Shown: positions 12,753 through 21,598 of the stretch, piece after piece
How positions within the stretch are numbered: the stretch's first letter is position 1
How the letters are laid out: every line of letters begins with the position of its first letter
NCBI GenBank assembly: GCA_031274595.1
Contig: JAISPX010000138.1
Span: 1-44,119, forward strand
Length of the DNA: 44,119 bases
Source of the DNA: Prevotellaceae bacterium
GTDB taxonomy: Bacteria > Bacteroidota > Bacteroidia > Bacteroidales > UBA932
Direction of reading: 5' to 3'
The notes under the pieces: generated by a model
Database searches by the model: none
Told to the model about the DNA's origin: nothing
The model's input: only the letters and a program-made list of their open reading frames with translations
Translations under genes and position numbers: made by a program

Positions 12753-13520
12753 ATGCTTTTTAACGAAATAGTTTTTGGACCAATACATAGTCGCAGACTT
12801 GGCGTATCGCTTGGCATCAACTTGTTGCCAACGGGAAATAAACTTTGCAATTTCAATTGCATCTATTGCGAATGTGGATGGAATACGAAAGGAGATGATA
12901 AAAAAAGATTTAATCTGCGTAACGATGTGAAAAATGCGCTTGAAGAAAAATTGAAATCATTACAGGCGGAAGAAAAATATCCCGATTCCATAACATTTTC
13001 CGGCAACGGAGAACCTACAATGCATCCCGAATTTGCAGAAATTGTAGATGACACAATCGCTCTCAGAAACAAGTATGCGCCTTTGGCAAAAATTTCAGTT
13101 TTATCGAATGCAACAATGATAGCAAAAGCCAATGTTATTGCGGCATTGCTGAAAATCGACAATGCAATATTAAAACTTGATTCGGGAATAAACGAAACGG
13201 CAATTTTGATTGATAAACCGCAATTCGGTTATTCAATTGATAAAATAATTGAGTATATGCAGGCTTTTAAAAACAGAATGATTTTACAAACAATGTTTTT
13301 GCGTGGAACTTACGAAGGAAAATATATTGACAATACAACTGAAACCGAAATAAACGCATGGATTGATGCTGTACAAAAAATCAGTCCGCGCGAAATAATG
13401 ATTTATACCATCGACAGAGAAACGCCTGCAAGTGATTTGCAAAAAATAAATTCCGATGATTTGGAAAAAATAGCAAATCGTGCGCGCAAATTAGGATATA
13501 AAGTGCAGGTAGCAAAATAA
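12753..13520 (+). CDS. radical SAM protein (COG0731-like)
   Basis: Radical S-adenosylmethionine enzyme with the 4Fe-4S motif CNFNCIYC (CxxxCxxC) near residues 32-39, preceded by FGPIHSRRLGVSLGINLLP. That opening (GP-x-x-SRRLG-x-SLGIN) marks the family often annotated as a wyosine-synthesis-like Fe-S oxidoreductase. The TFSGNGEPTMHPEF segment is the S-adenosylmethionine-binding GGE-like motif. 255 residues. Tyw1 itself is archaeal and eukaryotic, so wyosine synthesis is not implied; the bacterial role is undefined. Part of the five-gene forward cluster. Confidence 0.82.
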   Translation: MLFNEIVFGPIHSRRLGVSLGINLLPTGNKLCNFNCIYCECGWNTKGDDKKRFNLRNDVKNALEEKLKSLQAEEKYPDSITFSGNGEPTMHPEFAEIVDDTIALRNKYAPLAKISVLSNATMIAKANVIAALLKIDNAILKLDSGINETAILIDKPQFGYSIDKIIEYMQAFKNRMILQTMFLRGTYEGKYIDNTTETEINAWIDAVQKISPREIMIYTIDRETPASDLQKINSDDLEKIANRARKLGYKVQVAK

Positions 13521-13559
13521 ATTTATATATTTTTGTTTGAAAATTAAATAATACAACAA

Positions 13560-14012
13560 ATGAAAACAGTTATTCAGAGAGTATCGCAAGCATCCGTAAC
13601 CATTGATGGAGTTGTAAAATCGCAAATCGGAAAAGGAATAATGATGCTTGCGAGTTTTGAAGAAAACGATACAATCGAAGATTTGAATTGGCTTGCCGCA
13701 AAAATTTGCAAGTTGCGTATTTTCGACGACGAACAAGGCATAATGAACGTCTCGGTGCAAGATATTGATGGCGAAATTCTGGTAGTAAGTCAGTTTACTT
13801 TGCATGCATCTACCAAAAAAGGAAATCGTCCATCGTATATAAAAGCGGCAAAACCTGAAATAGCAATTCCGCTTTATGAAAAATTCACAGAGATTCTCGA
13901 ATCGGAACTTGGCAAAAAAGTACAAACAGGAACCTTTGGCGCCGATATGAAAATTGCTCTTATAAACGATGGTCCTGTAACAATTTTAATTGACACAAAA
14001 AATAAGGAATAA
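13560..14012 (+). CDS. dtd: D-aminoacyl-tRNA deacylase
   Basis: Cytoplasmic proofreading enzyme that hydrolyses D-aminoacyl-tRNA (and glycyl-tRNA-Ala), recycling tRNA. 150 residues, the normal length. It opens MKTVIQRVSQASVTIDG, and the family signatures SQFTLHA (about 80-86) and NDGPVTI (the GPVT motif, about 138-144) are intact. The dimer active site is built from these two motifs. Followed after three bases by the MazG-like gene, so the two are very likely co-translated. Confidence 0.95.
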   Translation: MKTVIQRVSQASVTIDGVVKSQIGKGIMMLASFEENDTIEDLNWLAAKICKLRIFDDEQGIMNVSVQDIDGEILVVSQFTLHASTKKGNRPSYIKAAKPEIAIPLYEKFTEILESELGKKVQTGTFGADMKIALINDGPVTILIDTKNKE

Positions 14013-14015
14013 ATT

Positions 14016-14336
14016 ATGATTGAATTGCAACGTAAAGTAGATGAATGGATAAAATCGTATGGGATTCGTTATTTCAACGAACTTACAAATATGGCGCTTT
14101 TGACCGAAGAAGTTGGCGAGTTGGCTCGTGTTATTGCGCGAATTTACGGCGAACAATCGTTCAAAGACGATGAAAAGCCAAATCTCTCGGACGAAATTGC
14201 AGACGTATTGTTTGTGCTGATATGTATAGCAAACCAAACAGGCATTGATTTACAAACGGCTTTTGACGAAAATCTGAAAAAGAAAACCACTCGCGACTCC
14301 TTTCGACATAAACAAAATGAGAAAATAAAAAATTAA
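14016..14336 (+). CDS. MazG-like nucleotide pyrophosphohydrolase
   Basis: Small all-alpha NTP pyrophosphohydrolase, thought to cleanse nucleotide pools. The metal-binding pattern is visible as LTEEVGELARV (EExxE, about residues 29-33) and LSDEIADVLFVLICIANQ (ExxD, about 58-61). 106 residues, a single MazG domain. No substrate can be inferred. It lies three bases after dtd; another housekeeping enzyme on tRNA or nucleotides fits that position. The stop at 14336 is followed by a dispersed repeat and then the convergent pbpC gene. Confidence 0.85.
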   Translation: MIELQRKVDEWIKSYGIRYFNELTNMALLTEEVGELARVIARIYGEQSFKDDEKPNLSDEIADVLFVLICIANQTGIDLQTAFDENLKKKTTRDSFRHKQNEKIKN

Positions 14337-14350
14337 TGATAAAATAGTAT

Positions 14351-14400
14351 CGGTATTCAAAAAAACTTTAAGCCTACTTTGATGGCTGTTTGGTATCATA
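14351..14400. repeat. dispersed repeat of the ATACCAAAC family (weak copy)
   Basis: On the minus strand it reads GATACCAAACAGCCATCAAAG and continues into a run of seven T. It resembles the element at 31351-31400 (about two thirds of bases alike by eye). Both sit directly after the stop codon of a leftward gene, pbpC here and anmK there. It may serve as the pbpC terminator region. Confidence 0.45.
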
Positions 14401-16791
14401 TCATTCAACATCTTTCACAAAAAAATTCAAGCGTTTTGTATTGCCTGCATCATCAACCAAAATAAGTCGGTGTGCGCCTGCGCTCGGTTGAACGGCAAGA
14501 TGATGATAAACTTTTGTTGTTCCTGCATATTCATTATCAATATGCCAAAAAATAGTAGCATCAGGATTTCTGTGTACAGCCTGAAACACAATGTTGCCGA
14601 TATTTCCATCTATTTGTTTAGTAATTACTATTTCGCTGTCGGGAACGGGATAAATCAAATCAATGGGAGACGATTCTTCGGCTTCGCAACCCGACATAAA
14701 CGGCGGTAACTGACGATAATCATGGTGTTTGATTTTATAATACCACTCTTGCACAGGCGGCAATACAAACCACGATTTGTTTACAATTTCACTCAAAGCG
14801 ATACAATCGGAATTTACTCGATGTGTTTCATCTTTATTCAAATGTACAAGTTTGTGATAAGGACATATCGGCGACGTTTGTGTCGAATTTACCAGCCAAA
14901 CGCTGTCAACGGTTTCGCATATATGCGATGCCAAATATCCGCTTTTGCGGCATACAGCCATCTTTGTCATCTCATCATATGGCTGTTCAAACCAATGTTG
15001 CGATTTAGGCAAAATATCAAACAGTTCAAATAATATCGGCGCAGCATAATTTACGCCCGTCAGTAAATGACGTCCTTCTCCGTTTGCATTTCCAACCCAC
15101 ACGCCAATTGCAAAGTCAGGAGTAACGCCAACAGCCCAAGCATCGCGATTGCCAAAACTTGTTCCTGTTTTCCATGCAATTTTCTGACTTGACGAAAACG
15201 ATTTCCACGAAGCTTCTTCTTCGGGGCGCTTCAAATCCGACAACGAATTTAATGTTTGCCAGATTGCCGCCGCTCTTATTATTTCCGCATTTTGCAACGT
15301 GGCGTTTTCTTCTTTGCTTCTCTCAATAAATTCGGCTTTTTGTTTAGCCGATGAATCATATTTGCCATTGTGTTTTCTGAAATTATTCAATGTTCGAGCA
15401 AAATATGAATAAACATTGGTAATATCCCAAAGAGTAACCTCAGCGCCGCCGAGTATAAGCGACAATCCATAATGGTTTGCAGGTTTTTTGAGTGTTGTGA
15501 TTCCAATCTGACGTAACAGATAATGAAATTTTTCTGTATTATAATTATATAACATTCTCACCGAAGGCACATTCAGCGAACGTTCCAAAGCGCGATGCGC
15601 AGGTACGACTCCATCGAAAGTTTTATCGTAATTTTGCGGCGAAAATCCCGAAATATGCATCGGAATGTCGGCAACAAGCATATCGGGCAACAATGAGCCT
15701 TCGTCGAGCATTGCAGCAAAAAGAAAAGGTTTCAGAATACTTCCGGAACTTCGCGGCGCAGTAATTATATCAACATGTTCGCTGTTTTCTTTTTCATTAA
15801 TATCGCCAACATTGCCAACATAAGCCAAAACTTTATTGGAACGCACATCAATTATTAATGCGGCTGCATTATTCACACTGTTTGCTTTATATTCGGCGGC
15901 ATAACGATTCAAAATTTCTGTTGCTTTGTTTTGATATTCTGAATTGATTGTAGTTGTGATATTTTGTCCCGCATGTTTTTTTGCAATTGCATCGAATAAG
16001 TGCATTGCATCCATTGGTATAGGCAGAGGTTCGTCGGGAATGTTTTCGGCTTTTGCCAAGCGTAAATCTTCTTCGGACAAATAATTTTTTTTTTGTAATT
16101 TTTCTAAAAGATTATTGCGTTTTTTGAGTAACTGTTCTCTGTTTTTTGAAACATGTATCAGCGATGGAGAATTAGGCAAAACGGCAAGAGTGGCGGCTTC
16201 AGCCCACGACAATTCACGAGCCGAACGCCCGAAATATCGCCAAGCGGCAGCTTCAATGCCAACGACATTTCCGCCAAACGGAGCATGAGATGCATACAAG
16301 GCAAGAATTTCTTTTTTGGTATAGCGTAATTCCAGCCGCATCGCCAAAACCGCTTCTATTAATTTTTCTTTTACTGTTCTGCTTTTATTTTTACGCGAAA
16401 GACGAACAACTTGCATGGTAATAGTACTGCCGCCTTCGCGAATTTTACCATGTTTTATGTTTTGCAAGAAAGCGCGACTTATTGATATAAAATCAAAACC
16501 TGTATGATAATAAAATCGTTTATCTTCAAATTCGATAAGAGCAATTTCATATTTTTGTGGAAGGCTGTCAATTTTGGGAAAGCGCCACTGACCGTCTGCA
16601 GCAACTTTTGCTCCGATTAATCTGCCATTTGTGTCGCTGATTGTTGTTGAATAAACATTATCAAATAGATTTTCGGGAATACAAAAATAAAACCATAAAA
16701 ACAGCAAAGCGGCAGCGATAAATTTGTAATGCCGTTTTATAATGTTCCAAGCGCAATTAAGCAAGGCTTTATTTTTTGCCGATATTTTCAT
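14401..16791 (-). CDS. pbpC: penicillin-binding protein 1C (class A PBP)
   Basis: Bifunctional peptidoglycan glycosyltransferase and transpeptidase, anchored in the inner membrane by one segment (residues about 23-38). The GT51 domain has the catalytic glutamate in EDKRFYYH (Glu89), then GGSTITMQVVRL (about 120-131) and the second conserved region RRYTKKEIL-like. The transpeptidase domain has SxxK as SILK (351-354), SxN as SLN (405-407) and KTGTS (541-545), so all catalytic motifs are present. The last 90 residues form the PBP1C-specific C-terminal domain (from about DLIYPVPDSEIVI). 796 residues, typical for PbpC. The alpha-2-macroglobulin-like partner often beside pbpC is absent. Confidence 0.93.
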   Translation of the reverse strand: MKISAKNKALLNCAWNIIKRHYKFIAAALLFLWFYFCIPENLFDNVYSTTISDTNGRLIGAKVAADGQWRFPKIDSLPQKYEIALIEFEDKRFYYHTGFDFISISRAFLQNIKHGKIREGGSTITMQVVRLSRKNKSRTVKEKLIEAVLAMRLELRYTKKEILALYASHAPFGGNVVGIEAAAWRYFGRSARELSWAEAATLAVLPNSPSLIHVSKNREQLLKKRNNLLEKLQKKNYLSEEDLRLAKAENIPDEPLPIPMDAMHLFDAIAKKHAGQNITTTINSEYQNKATEILNRYAAEYKANSVNNAAALIIDVRSNKVLAYVGNVGDINEKENSEHVDIITAPRSSGSILKPFLFAAMLDEGSLLPDMLVADIPMHISGFSPQNYDKTFDGVVPAHRALERSLNVPSVRMLYNYNTEKFHYLLRQIGITTLKKPANHYGLSLILGGAEVTLWDITNVYSYFARTLNNFRKHNGKYDSSAKQKAEFIERSKEENATLQNAEIIRAAAIWQTLNSLSDLKRPEEEASWKSFSSSQKIAWKTGTSFGNRDAWAVGVTPDFAIGVWVGNANGEGRHLLTGVNYAAPILFELFDILPKSQHWFEQPYDEMTKMAVCRKSGYLASHICETVDSVWLVNSTQTSPICPYHKLVHLNKDETHRVNSDCIALSEIVNKSWFVLPPVQEWYYKIKHHDYRQLPPFMSGCEAEESSPIDLIYPVPDSEIVITKQIDGNIGNIVFQAVHRNPDATIFWHIDNEYAGTTKVYHHLAVQPSAGAHRLILVDDAGNTKRLNFFVKDVE

Positions 16792-16893
16792 TTGAATATT
16801 TTAATTTACGCAAATGTAGAAAAATTTATTTACACTCAAAATCCGTACTGTTTTTTTGATTTATATTATCTTTGTCCGCAAAAATTACAAATA

Positions 16894-17874
16894 ATGAGAT
16901 TATCAATATTACTTGCAGGAATTTTAATTTTTTCGGAAACATTTATATTTGCTCAAAAAGAAAACACATTTCCAAAAATATACAATCAACTTTCGGATGC
17001 TGAAAAATATGCGGTTGAAATTAATAAAAACGACTTGGAGGAAATCGTGAAAACGCTTTGTTCGCCCGAATTTGAAGGCAGACGTTTCGGTACTGACGGC
17101 AATAAAAAAGCGATGGAATTTATTACATCCGAATTTAAAAAACGTAATATTTCAAAATCAAACGGTAATTGGCATGAACAATTTTTTAAAGAAGATGAAA
17201 AATACGGAACAAATATAATCGGCGTGATTGAAGGATATTTATATCCTGATGAAAATGTGATAATTACTTGTCATTACGATGGGCTTGGAACTGCCGGCGG
17301 AATATTATTTCCAAGCGCCGACGACAATGCTACAGGCGTTGCCGCTCTCATAGAAATTGCCGAAGCCTTTTCTGACGCTGCAACTAACAATATACGACCA
17401 AAACGTTCCATAATTTTTATTGCTTTTGACGCAGGAAAATACGAAATGTTAGGCTCAAAAATTTATTCAAAATATCCGATTAAACCTATTGAAAAAACGC
17501 AAATATTACTGAATATGGACATGCTCGGACGTGATGACTGCGGACTAAAAGCAAATGAAACAAATTATGTGTTTTTGCTCGGAAACAGTAAGCTATCGCC
17601 CATTTATCGACAAATAAGCGACAGCGTAAATTCAATTCACACTCATCTAAACATAGAATATGATTTTTACAGAAACAAACAGGTTTTCGATTTATTTTAT
17701 CCCACATCCGACCATTATATTTTTTCAGATATGATTCCTGCAATTTTTTACACAGGCGGAATAAATGCCGATGTACATTCATCAACCGATATTCCTGATA
17801 AAATATCGTATTCCGTGCTTCGCCGCCGCGCACAACTGGTTTTTTACACCGCATGGGCTTATGCCAACAGATAA
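16894..17874 (+). CDS. M28-family peptidase-like protein, catalytic glutamates missing
   Basis: Secreted protein with the fold of zinc aminopeptidases. I chose the ATG at 16894, which gives the signal peptide MRLSILLAGILIFSETFIFAQ; a -7 box TATCTTTG lies at 16867-16874. The first metal motif CHYDG (His127, Asp129), the bridging-aspartate motif SADDNATG (about 141-148), NMDMLGRDD and the late VHSSTD are present. However, the motif that normally reads EE-x-GL-x-GS is FDAGKYEMLGS here, so the catalytic Glu and the zinc-binding Glu are replaced by Gly181 and Lys182. That predicts a weak or inactive enzyme, perhaps a binding protein. 326 residues. It is divergent from pbpC. Confidence 0.82.
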   Translation: MRLSILLAGILIFSETFIFAQKENTFPKIYNQLSDAEKYAVEINKNDLEEIVKTLCSPEFEGRRFGTDGNKKAMEFITSEFKKRNISKSNGNWHEQFFKEDEKYGTNIIGVIEGYLYPDENVIITCHYDGLGTAGGILFPSADDNATGVAALIEIAEAFSDAATNNIRPKRSIIFIAFDAGKYEMLGSKIYSKYPIKPIEKTQILLNMDMLGRDDCGLKANETNYVFLLGNSKLSPIYRQISDSVNSIHTHLNIEYDFYRNKQVFDLFYPTSDHYIFSDMIPAIFYTGGINADVHSSTDIPDKISYSVLRRRAQLVFYTAWAYANR

Positions 17875-17906
17875 AACAAAAAATCTAAATTAAACGTTAC
17901 TTCGCT

Positions 17907-18113
17907 TTGTTCAGTTTTTTCTCCTTATTCCAAATCGTTATTAATTCACATATAAAATATGAAAAGGCTATCAAAGAACTTATCAACAGTGTCATTGTGA
18001 CAGGTGGAGAAGCAAGAAAAAGCGTAGCGGAGCTCGGCATAGCCAATCTACAGCAAGCAAGGGATTACTTCACCTTTCAGGTTAGCAATAACGTCTATAA
18101 AGAAACTTTTTGA
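17907..18113 (+). pseudogene. small ORF or gene remnant of unknown family
   Basis: A 68-codon frame whose C-terminal two thirds looks protein-like: KYEKAIKELINSV, then TGGEARKSVAELGIANLQQ and ARDYFTFQVS. The codons there are richer in G and C than in the neighbours. The N-terminus (MFSFFSLFQIVINS) is hydrophobic and unlike the rest, and no promoter is seen. The simplest reading is the tail of a gene whose front has been lost, stranded between the M28 gene and lipB. I do not recognise the family. It may equally be a genuine small protein starting at a non-ATG codon. Confidence 0.3.
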
Positions 18114-18181
18114 CTGTTTCGTGTGTATTGATAGGTATATTTATTAATAACGGTTAAATATAAATCCCTCAAAAAAAACAA

Positions 18182-18856
18182 CTAAATAAATTCCATGCCG
18201 AAAACATTGCGGAAGTTTTGGGTAATTAGTTTTTTTACTTCTTCAAAGTTGACTTTACGGCTTATTTCTTTTTCGATTGATGTTACGCCTTTATCGACAA
18301 AGCCGCAGGGATTGATGTAATTAAAATAATTTAAATCGGTATTTACGTTCAGCGCAAAGCCGTGCATGGTAACAAATCCCGAACATTTTACTCCGATAGC
18401 GCATATTTTGCGGGCTGCTCTTGTATTTGAATCAATCCACACGCCGATAGCGCCGTTCAGACGCTCGCCTTTTAATCCGTAGTTTGCAATTGTACAAATA
18501 ACAACTTCTTCCAGCATCGATATATATTCTTTCACTCCGATACCAAAAGCGTCCATGCGAATGACAGGATAAGCAACCAGTTGACCGTAGCCGTGATATG
18601 TAATATCGCCGCCTCTGTCAACTTTTATAAATTCGGCATTTTTTGCTTTCAGTTGAATTGCGTCTATCAGCAGGTTTTGTTTGTCGCCATTGCGTCCAAG
18701 CGTATATACGTGAGGATGTTCAACCAGCAATAAATAATTTACGCCGTATATTCCAAGACGCTTTTCTTCTTTGAGTTTTTCAAGTAAAAACTCCTGTTTT
18801 GCCCACGCATCTCGGTAATTCAATGTTTTTAAATCTATCAGTTCTGTTTTTCTCAT
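18182..18856 (-). CDS. lipB: octanoyl-[ACP]:protein N-octanoyltransferase
   Basis: First step of endogenous lipoylation: transfers octanoate from acyl carrier protein to the lipoyl domains of 2-oxoacid dehydrogenases or GcvH. Family signatures are present: HPHVYTLGRNGD, DRGGDITYHGYGQLVAYPV (RGG-x-x-T-x-HGPGQ-like), AIGVKCSGFVTMHGFALNV with the catalytic lysine, and INPCGFVDKGVTS with the acyl-cysteine nucleophile. 224 residues, normal length. Six bases separate it from the upstream lipA stop on the same strand, so lipA and lipB form one operon in which LipA completes the cofactor. Confidence 0.95.
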   Translation of the reverse strand: MRKTELIDLKTLNYRDAWAKQEFLLEKLKEEKRLGIYGVNYLLLVEHPHVYTLGRNGDKQNLLIDAIQLKAKNAEFIKVDRGGDITYHGYGQLVAYPVIRMDAFGIGVKEYISMLEEVVICTIANYGLKGERLNGAIGVWIDSNTRAARKICAIGVKCSGFVTMHGFALNVNTDLNYFNYINPCGFVDKGVTSIEKEISRKVNFEEVKKLITQNFRNVFGMEFI

Positions 18857-18862
18857 CTCGTT

Positions 18863-19714
18863 TTATTTTTGAATATGTCGTTCGGCGTGATAACTCGACC
18901 TTACCAAGGGGGCGCTTTCAACGTGCGAAAATCCTTTATCTATCCCGATACAATGATATTCTTCAAATATTTCGGGATGTATATATTCAACGACTTCAAT
19001 ATTGGATTTTGATGGACGAAGATATTGCCCTATCGTCATAACTTTACATCCTGCTTCAAGCAAATCGTCCATCGTTTCAAGAATTTCGTTTCGCGTTTCG
19101 CCTAACCCAAGCATTATTCCCGATTTTGCTATGATGCCCGACAAAGCAATTTGTCGTATTACTTCTATTGACATTTCGTAAGTCGCCCGACTTCGTACGC
19201 TTTTTGAAAGCCGTTTTACTGTTTCGAGATTATGCGAAATCACTTCGGGATTTGTGTTTATAATGAGATTTATCAAATCCTTTTTCCCTTGAAAATCGGG
19301 AATCAACACTTCCATTGTTACGTCAGGATTCTTTTCTTTCACTGTTTTTATTACTTCTGCCCAGTGCGAAGCCCCAAAATCGGCAAGGTCGTCTCTGTCA
19401 ACCGATGTAAGCACAACATGTTTGAGATTTAACAATCTTATTGAATTTGCAATATTTTCAGGTTCTTTCAAATCCAAAGGCAGCGGTCGCCCTGTTTTTA
19501 CATTGCAAAATTTGCACGACCGCGTACAAATATCGCCGCATATCATAAACGTAGCAGTGCCGCAATCCCAACATTCGCCTTTGTTTGGACAATTTCCGCT
19601 TGTACATATCGTATGCAACCGATGTTTGCCTACTATTTTGCTCACCTGCACCGCAAGTTTGTCGTGCTGCAATTTTATTTTCAACCAATCGGGCTTTCTA
19701 TTTTCAATCGACAT
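18863..19714 (-). CDS. lipA: lipoyl synthase
   Basis: Radical SAM enzyme that inserts two sulfur atoms into the octanoyl chain made by LipB. It carries both iron-sulfur clusters: the auxiliary CTSGNCPNKGEC (CxxxxCxxxxxC) and the radical SAM CTRSCKFC (CxxxCxxC). The C-terminal RSSYHAE holds the conserved RSS-Y. I chose the start at 19714 (MSIENRKPDWLKIK), giving 283 residues, because a -7 box TATCTTTG lies on the minus strand at 19744-19737, only 22 bases ahead. The longer frame from 19780 would start upstream of that promoter and adds an uncharacteristic hydrophobic leader. Confidence 0.95.
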   Translation of the reverse strand: MSIENRKPDWLKIKLQHDKLAVQVSKIVGKHRLHTICTSGNCPNKGECWDCGTATFMICGDICTRSCKFCNVKTGRPLPLDLKEPENIANSIRLLNLKHVVLTSVDRDDLADFGASHWAEVIKTVKEKNPDVTMEVLIPDFQGKKDLINLIINTNPEVISHNLETVKRLSKSVRSRATYEMSIEVIRQIALSGIIAKSGIMLGLGETRNEILETMDDLLEAGCKVMTIGQYLRPSKSNIEVVEYIHPEIFEEYHCIGIDKGFSHVESAPLVRSSYHAERHIQK

Positions 19715-19736
19715 ATTTTTTATCCATGTTTGATTA

Positions 19737-19744
19737 CAAAGATA
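19737..19744 (-). promoter_or_regulatory. -7 box of the lipA-lipB operon
   Basis: The minus strand reads TATCTTTG, an exact TAnnTTTG match, 22 bases ahead of the lipA ATG at 19714. The -33 region is only a weak match (CTTTAA). Confidence 0.5.
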
Positions 19745-19816
19745 CGAAAAGTTTATAAAGTTAAAGGATATGACAACCATGACACAGGGTTTAAAACCTG
19801 CCAGCGCTGATCGGTG

Positions 19817-19862
19817 TGCCTTACCAATGCTGTTAAGGGTGCCTTACCAATGCTGTTAAGGG
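19817..19862. repeat. 23-bp tandem repeat, two exact copies plus a degenerate third
   Basis: Copies at 19817-19839 and 19840-19862 are identical; 19863-19879 is a diverged third start. Each unit contains the near-palindrome CCTTACC-AATGC-TGTTAAGG, so it can form a small hairpin. It lies between lipA and ahpF, which is transcribed in the same direction and ends at 19935. Confidence 0.7.
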
Positions 19863-19934
19863 TGGCTTAACAATTATGCTCCCACTTGTTAGGAAACGAG
19901 AGGAAGCATAAAGTAACTGTCGTTAGTATTAATA

Positions 19935-21491
19935 TTAATTTGAAGACGTACTTCTCATGCCGTCTTCAAATGCGCTTAATGCGGCTTTGGCGCCTTCGCC
20001 CATAGAAATTATAATCTGCTTGTAAGGAATATTTGTAACATCGCCGGCGGCATAAATTCCTTGCTGATTTGTTCGGCAATGTCCGTCAATTTCAATTTCG
20101 CCGGCATGGTTTGTTTTTACAAATTCTTTGAACACTCCGCTGTTTGCCATCAGTCCTATCTGTACAAAAATACCGTCAAGATTGATTATTTCCTCTTTGC
20201 CCGTATCACGCCGTTTTATGCGAATACCTGTTACTTTTTCGCCGTTTCCGATAACTTCGGTTGTCTGCACATTAGTGAAAATCTCCATGTTTTGACGATT
20301 TTTTGCTTTGTCCTGCAAAACAGTATCGGCTTTAAGATTTTCGGCATATTCAAAAACCGTTACTTTTGAACATATTCCCGAAAGGTCTATCGCCGCTTCA
20401 ATACCTGAATTTCCTCCGCCAACGACTGCAACATGTTTTCCCTTATAAAACGGACCATCGCAATGCGGACAAAAGGCAACGCCTCGTCCGATGTATTCCG
20501 ATTCGCCCGGAACGTTGAGTTTTCGCCATGTCGCTCCTGTTGCAACGATAATTGATGCGGCTGTAAATCTTTCGCCGCTTGATGTCGATATGATTTTTTC
20601 AGTACCATCGACCGTAATTTTCTCTACTCGCCGATGTTCCAGTAAGTCTATTGCATAATGTTGTATATGAGTTTTAAGTTGTGCGGCAAGTTCTTTTCCT
20701 GTTGTATAAGGTATGGAAATCAGATTTTCAATGCCTACGGTATCGTTCACTTGCCCGCCAGTTTTATCGGTAATTACGGCAACTTTTAATCCTTTGCGTG
20801 CCGAATAAATTGCGGCAGATGTTCCCGATGGACCGCTGCCGATAACTATTACATCGTAAAATTTCACTTCCGTTTGAGTTATTTCTACTTCAGAACCGTA
20901 TTGAGCATTGAGTTCTTCGAGTAATGTTCCGAAATCGGCTTTACCTACGTGAAGCAACTGTCCGTCTGCAAAAACAGAAGGTACGGCTTGTATATTCAAA
21001 GCGTCAACTTCGGTTTGATACAATGCTCCATCCACCATTTCGTGAGTAATGTTACTGTTGAGCAGAGCCATTAAATTAAGCGCCTGAACAATATCGGGGC
21101 AATTAGTGCAGGTAAGCGACACGTAAGTTGTAAGATTTATTTTGCCTTTTAATGCTTTCACTCGGTTTATCAAGGTTTCGTCGGGAATGTTTTTTCCTTG
21201 TCCATCGCTGTTGAGCACAGCAAGTATCAGCGAAGAAAATTCGTGTCCGTTGGGAATTCCGCGAAATTTAATTCCCGTATTTTTTTCGTTTTTCCATAGC
21301 GAAAATGCCAACTGTGTTCCATCATTGATTTTGCAGGATATATTGTCGGAAGATGAAGCAAAATCGTTTAAAAATTCTTCAAATTCTTTCCTGTTTTCGT
21401 GCAATTCGGGAACAGTTGCATCCAAAGTATATTTGGCTTGCATGTTTGCAAAAATACTTTGTAACTGTTGTTTTATATCATTGTCTAACAT
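19935..21491 (-). CDS. ahpF: alkyl hydroperoxide reductase subunit F
   Basis: Flavoprotein disulfide reductase that passes electrons from NADH to AhpC. I chose the start at 21491 (MLDNDIKQQLQSIFANM), giving 518 residues, the normal length; the longer frame adds an atypical MFYLRSFLFITI. The N-terminal double-thioredoxin domain has the redox pair TCTNCP (Cys128, Cys131). The thioredoxin-reductase-like part has the FAD motif GSGPSGTSAA (about 218-227), the second redox pair CPHC (Cys341, Cys344), the NAD motif VVGGGNSGIEAA and GIYAAGDVTNIPYKQ. Downstream of ahpC on the same strand, 107 bases apart. Confidence 0.96.
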   Translation of the reverse strand: MLDNDIKQQLQSIFANMQAKYTLDATVPELHENRKEFEEFLNDFASSSDNISCKINDGTQLAFSLWKNEKNTGIKFRGIPNGHEFSSLILAVLNSDGQGKNIPDETLINRVKALKGKINLTTYVSLTCTNCPDIVQALNLMALLNSNITHEMVDGALYQTEVDALNIQAVPSVFADGQLLHVGKADFGTLLEELNAQYGSEVEITQTEVKFYDVIVIGSGPSGTSAAIYSARKGLKVAVITDKTGGQVNDTVGIENLISIPYTTGKELAAQLKTHIQHYAIDLLEHRRVEKITVDGTEKIISTSSGERFTAASIIVATGATWRKLNVPGESEYIGRGVAFCPHCDGPFYKGKHVAVVGGGNSGIEAAIDLSGICSKVTVFEYAENLKADTVLQDKAKNRQNMEIFTNVQTTEVIGNGEKVTGIRIKRRDTGKEEIINLDGIFVQIGLMANSGVFKEFVKTNHAGEIEIDGHCRTNQQGIYAAGDVTNIPYKQIIISMGEGAKAALSAFEDGMRSTSSN

Positions 21492-21598
21492 AATTGTAAT
21501 AAAAAGAAAAGAACGCAGATAAAACAAAACAATGTGTAACTATTTTAATGTGATAAAATCTCAAATAATTTAATCTGCGTTCTGCCTGTAAACACCTT

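Noticed and set aside
19715-19780. Longer lipA N-terminus
   Set aside because: A consensus -7 box lies within it at 19737-19744 and the added sequence is unlike LipA proteins.
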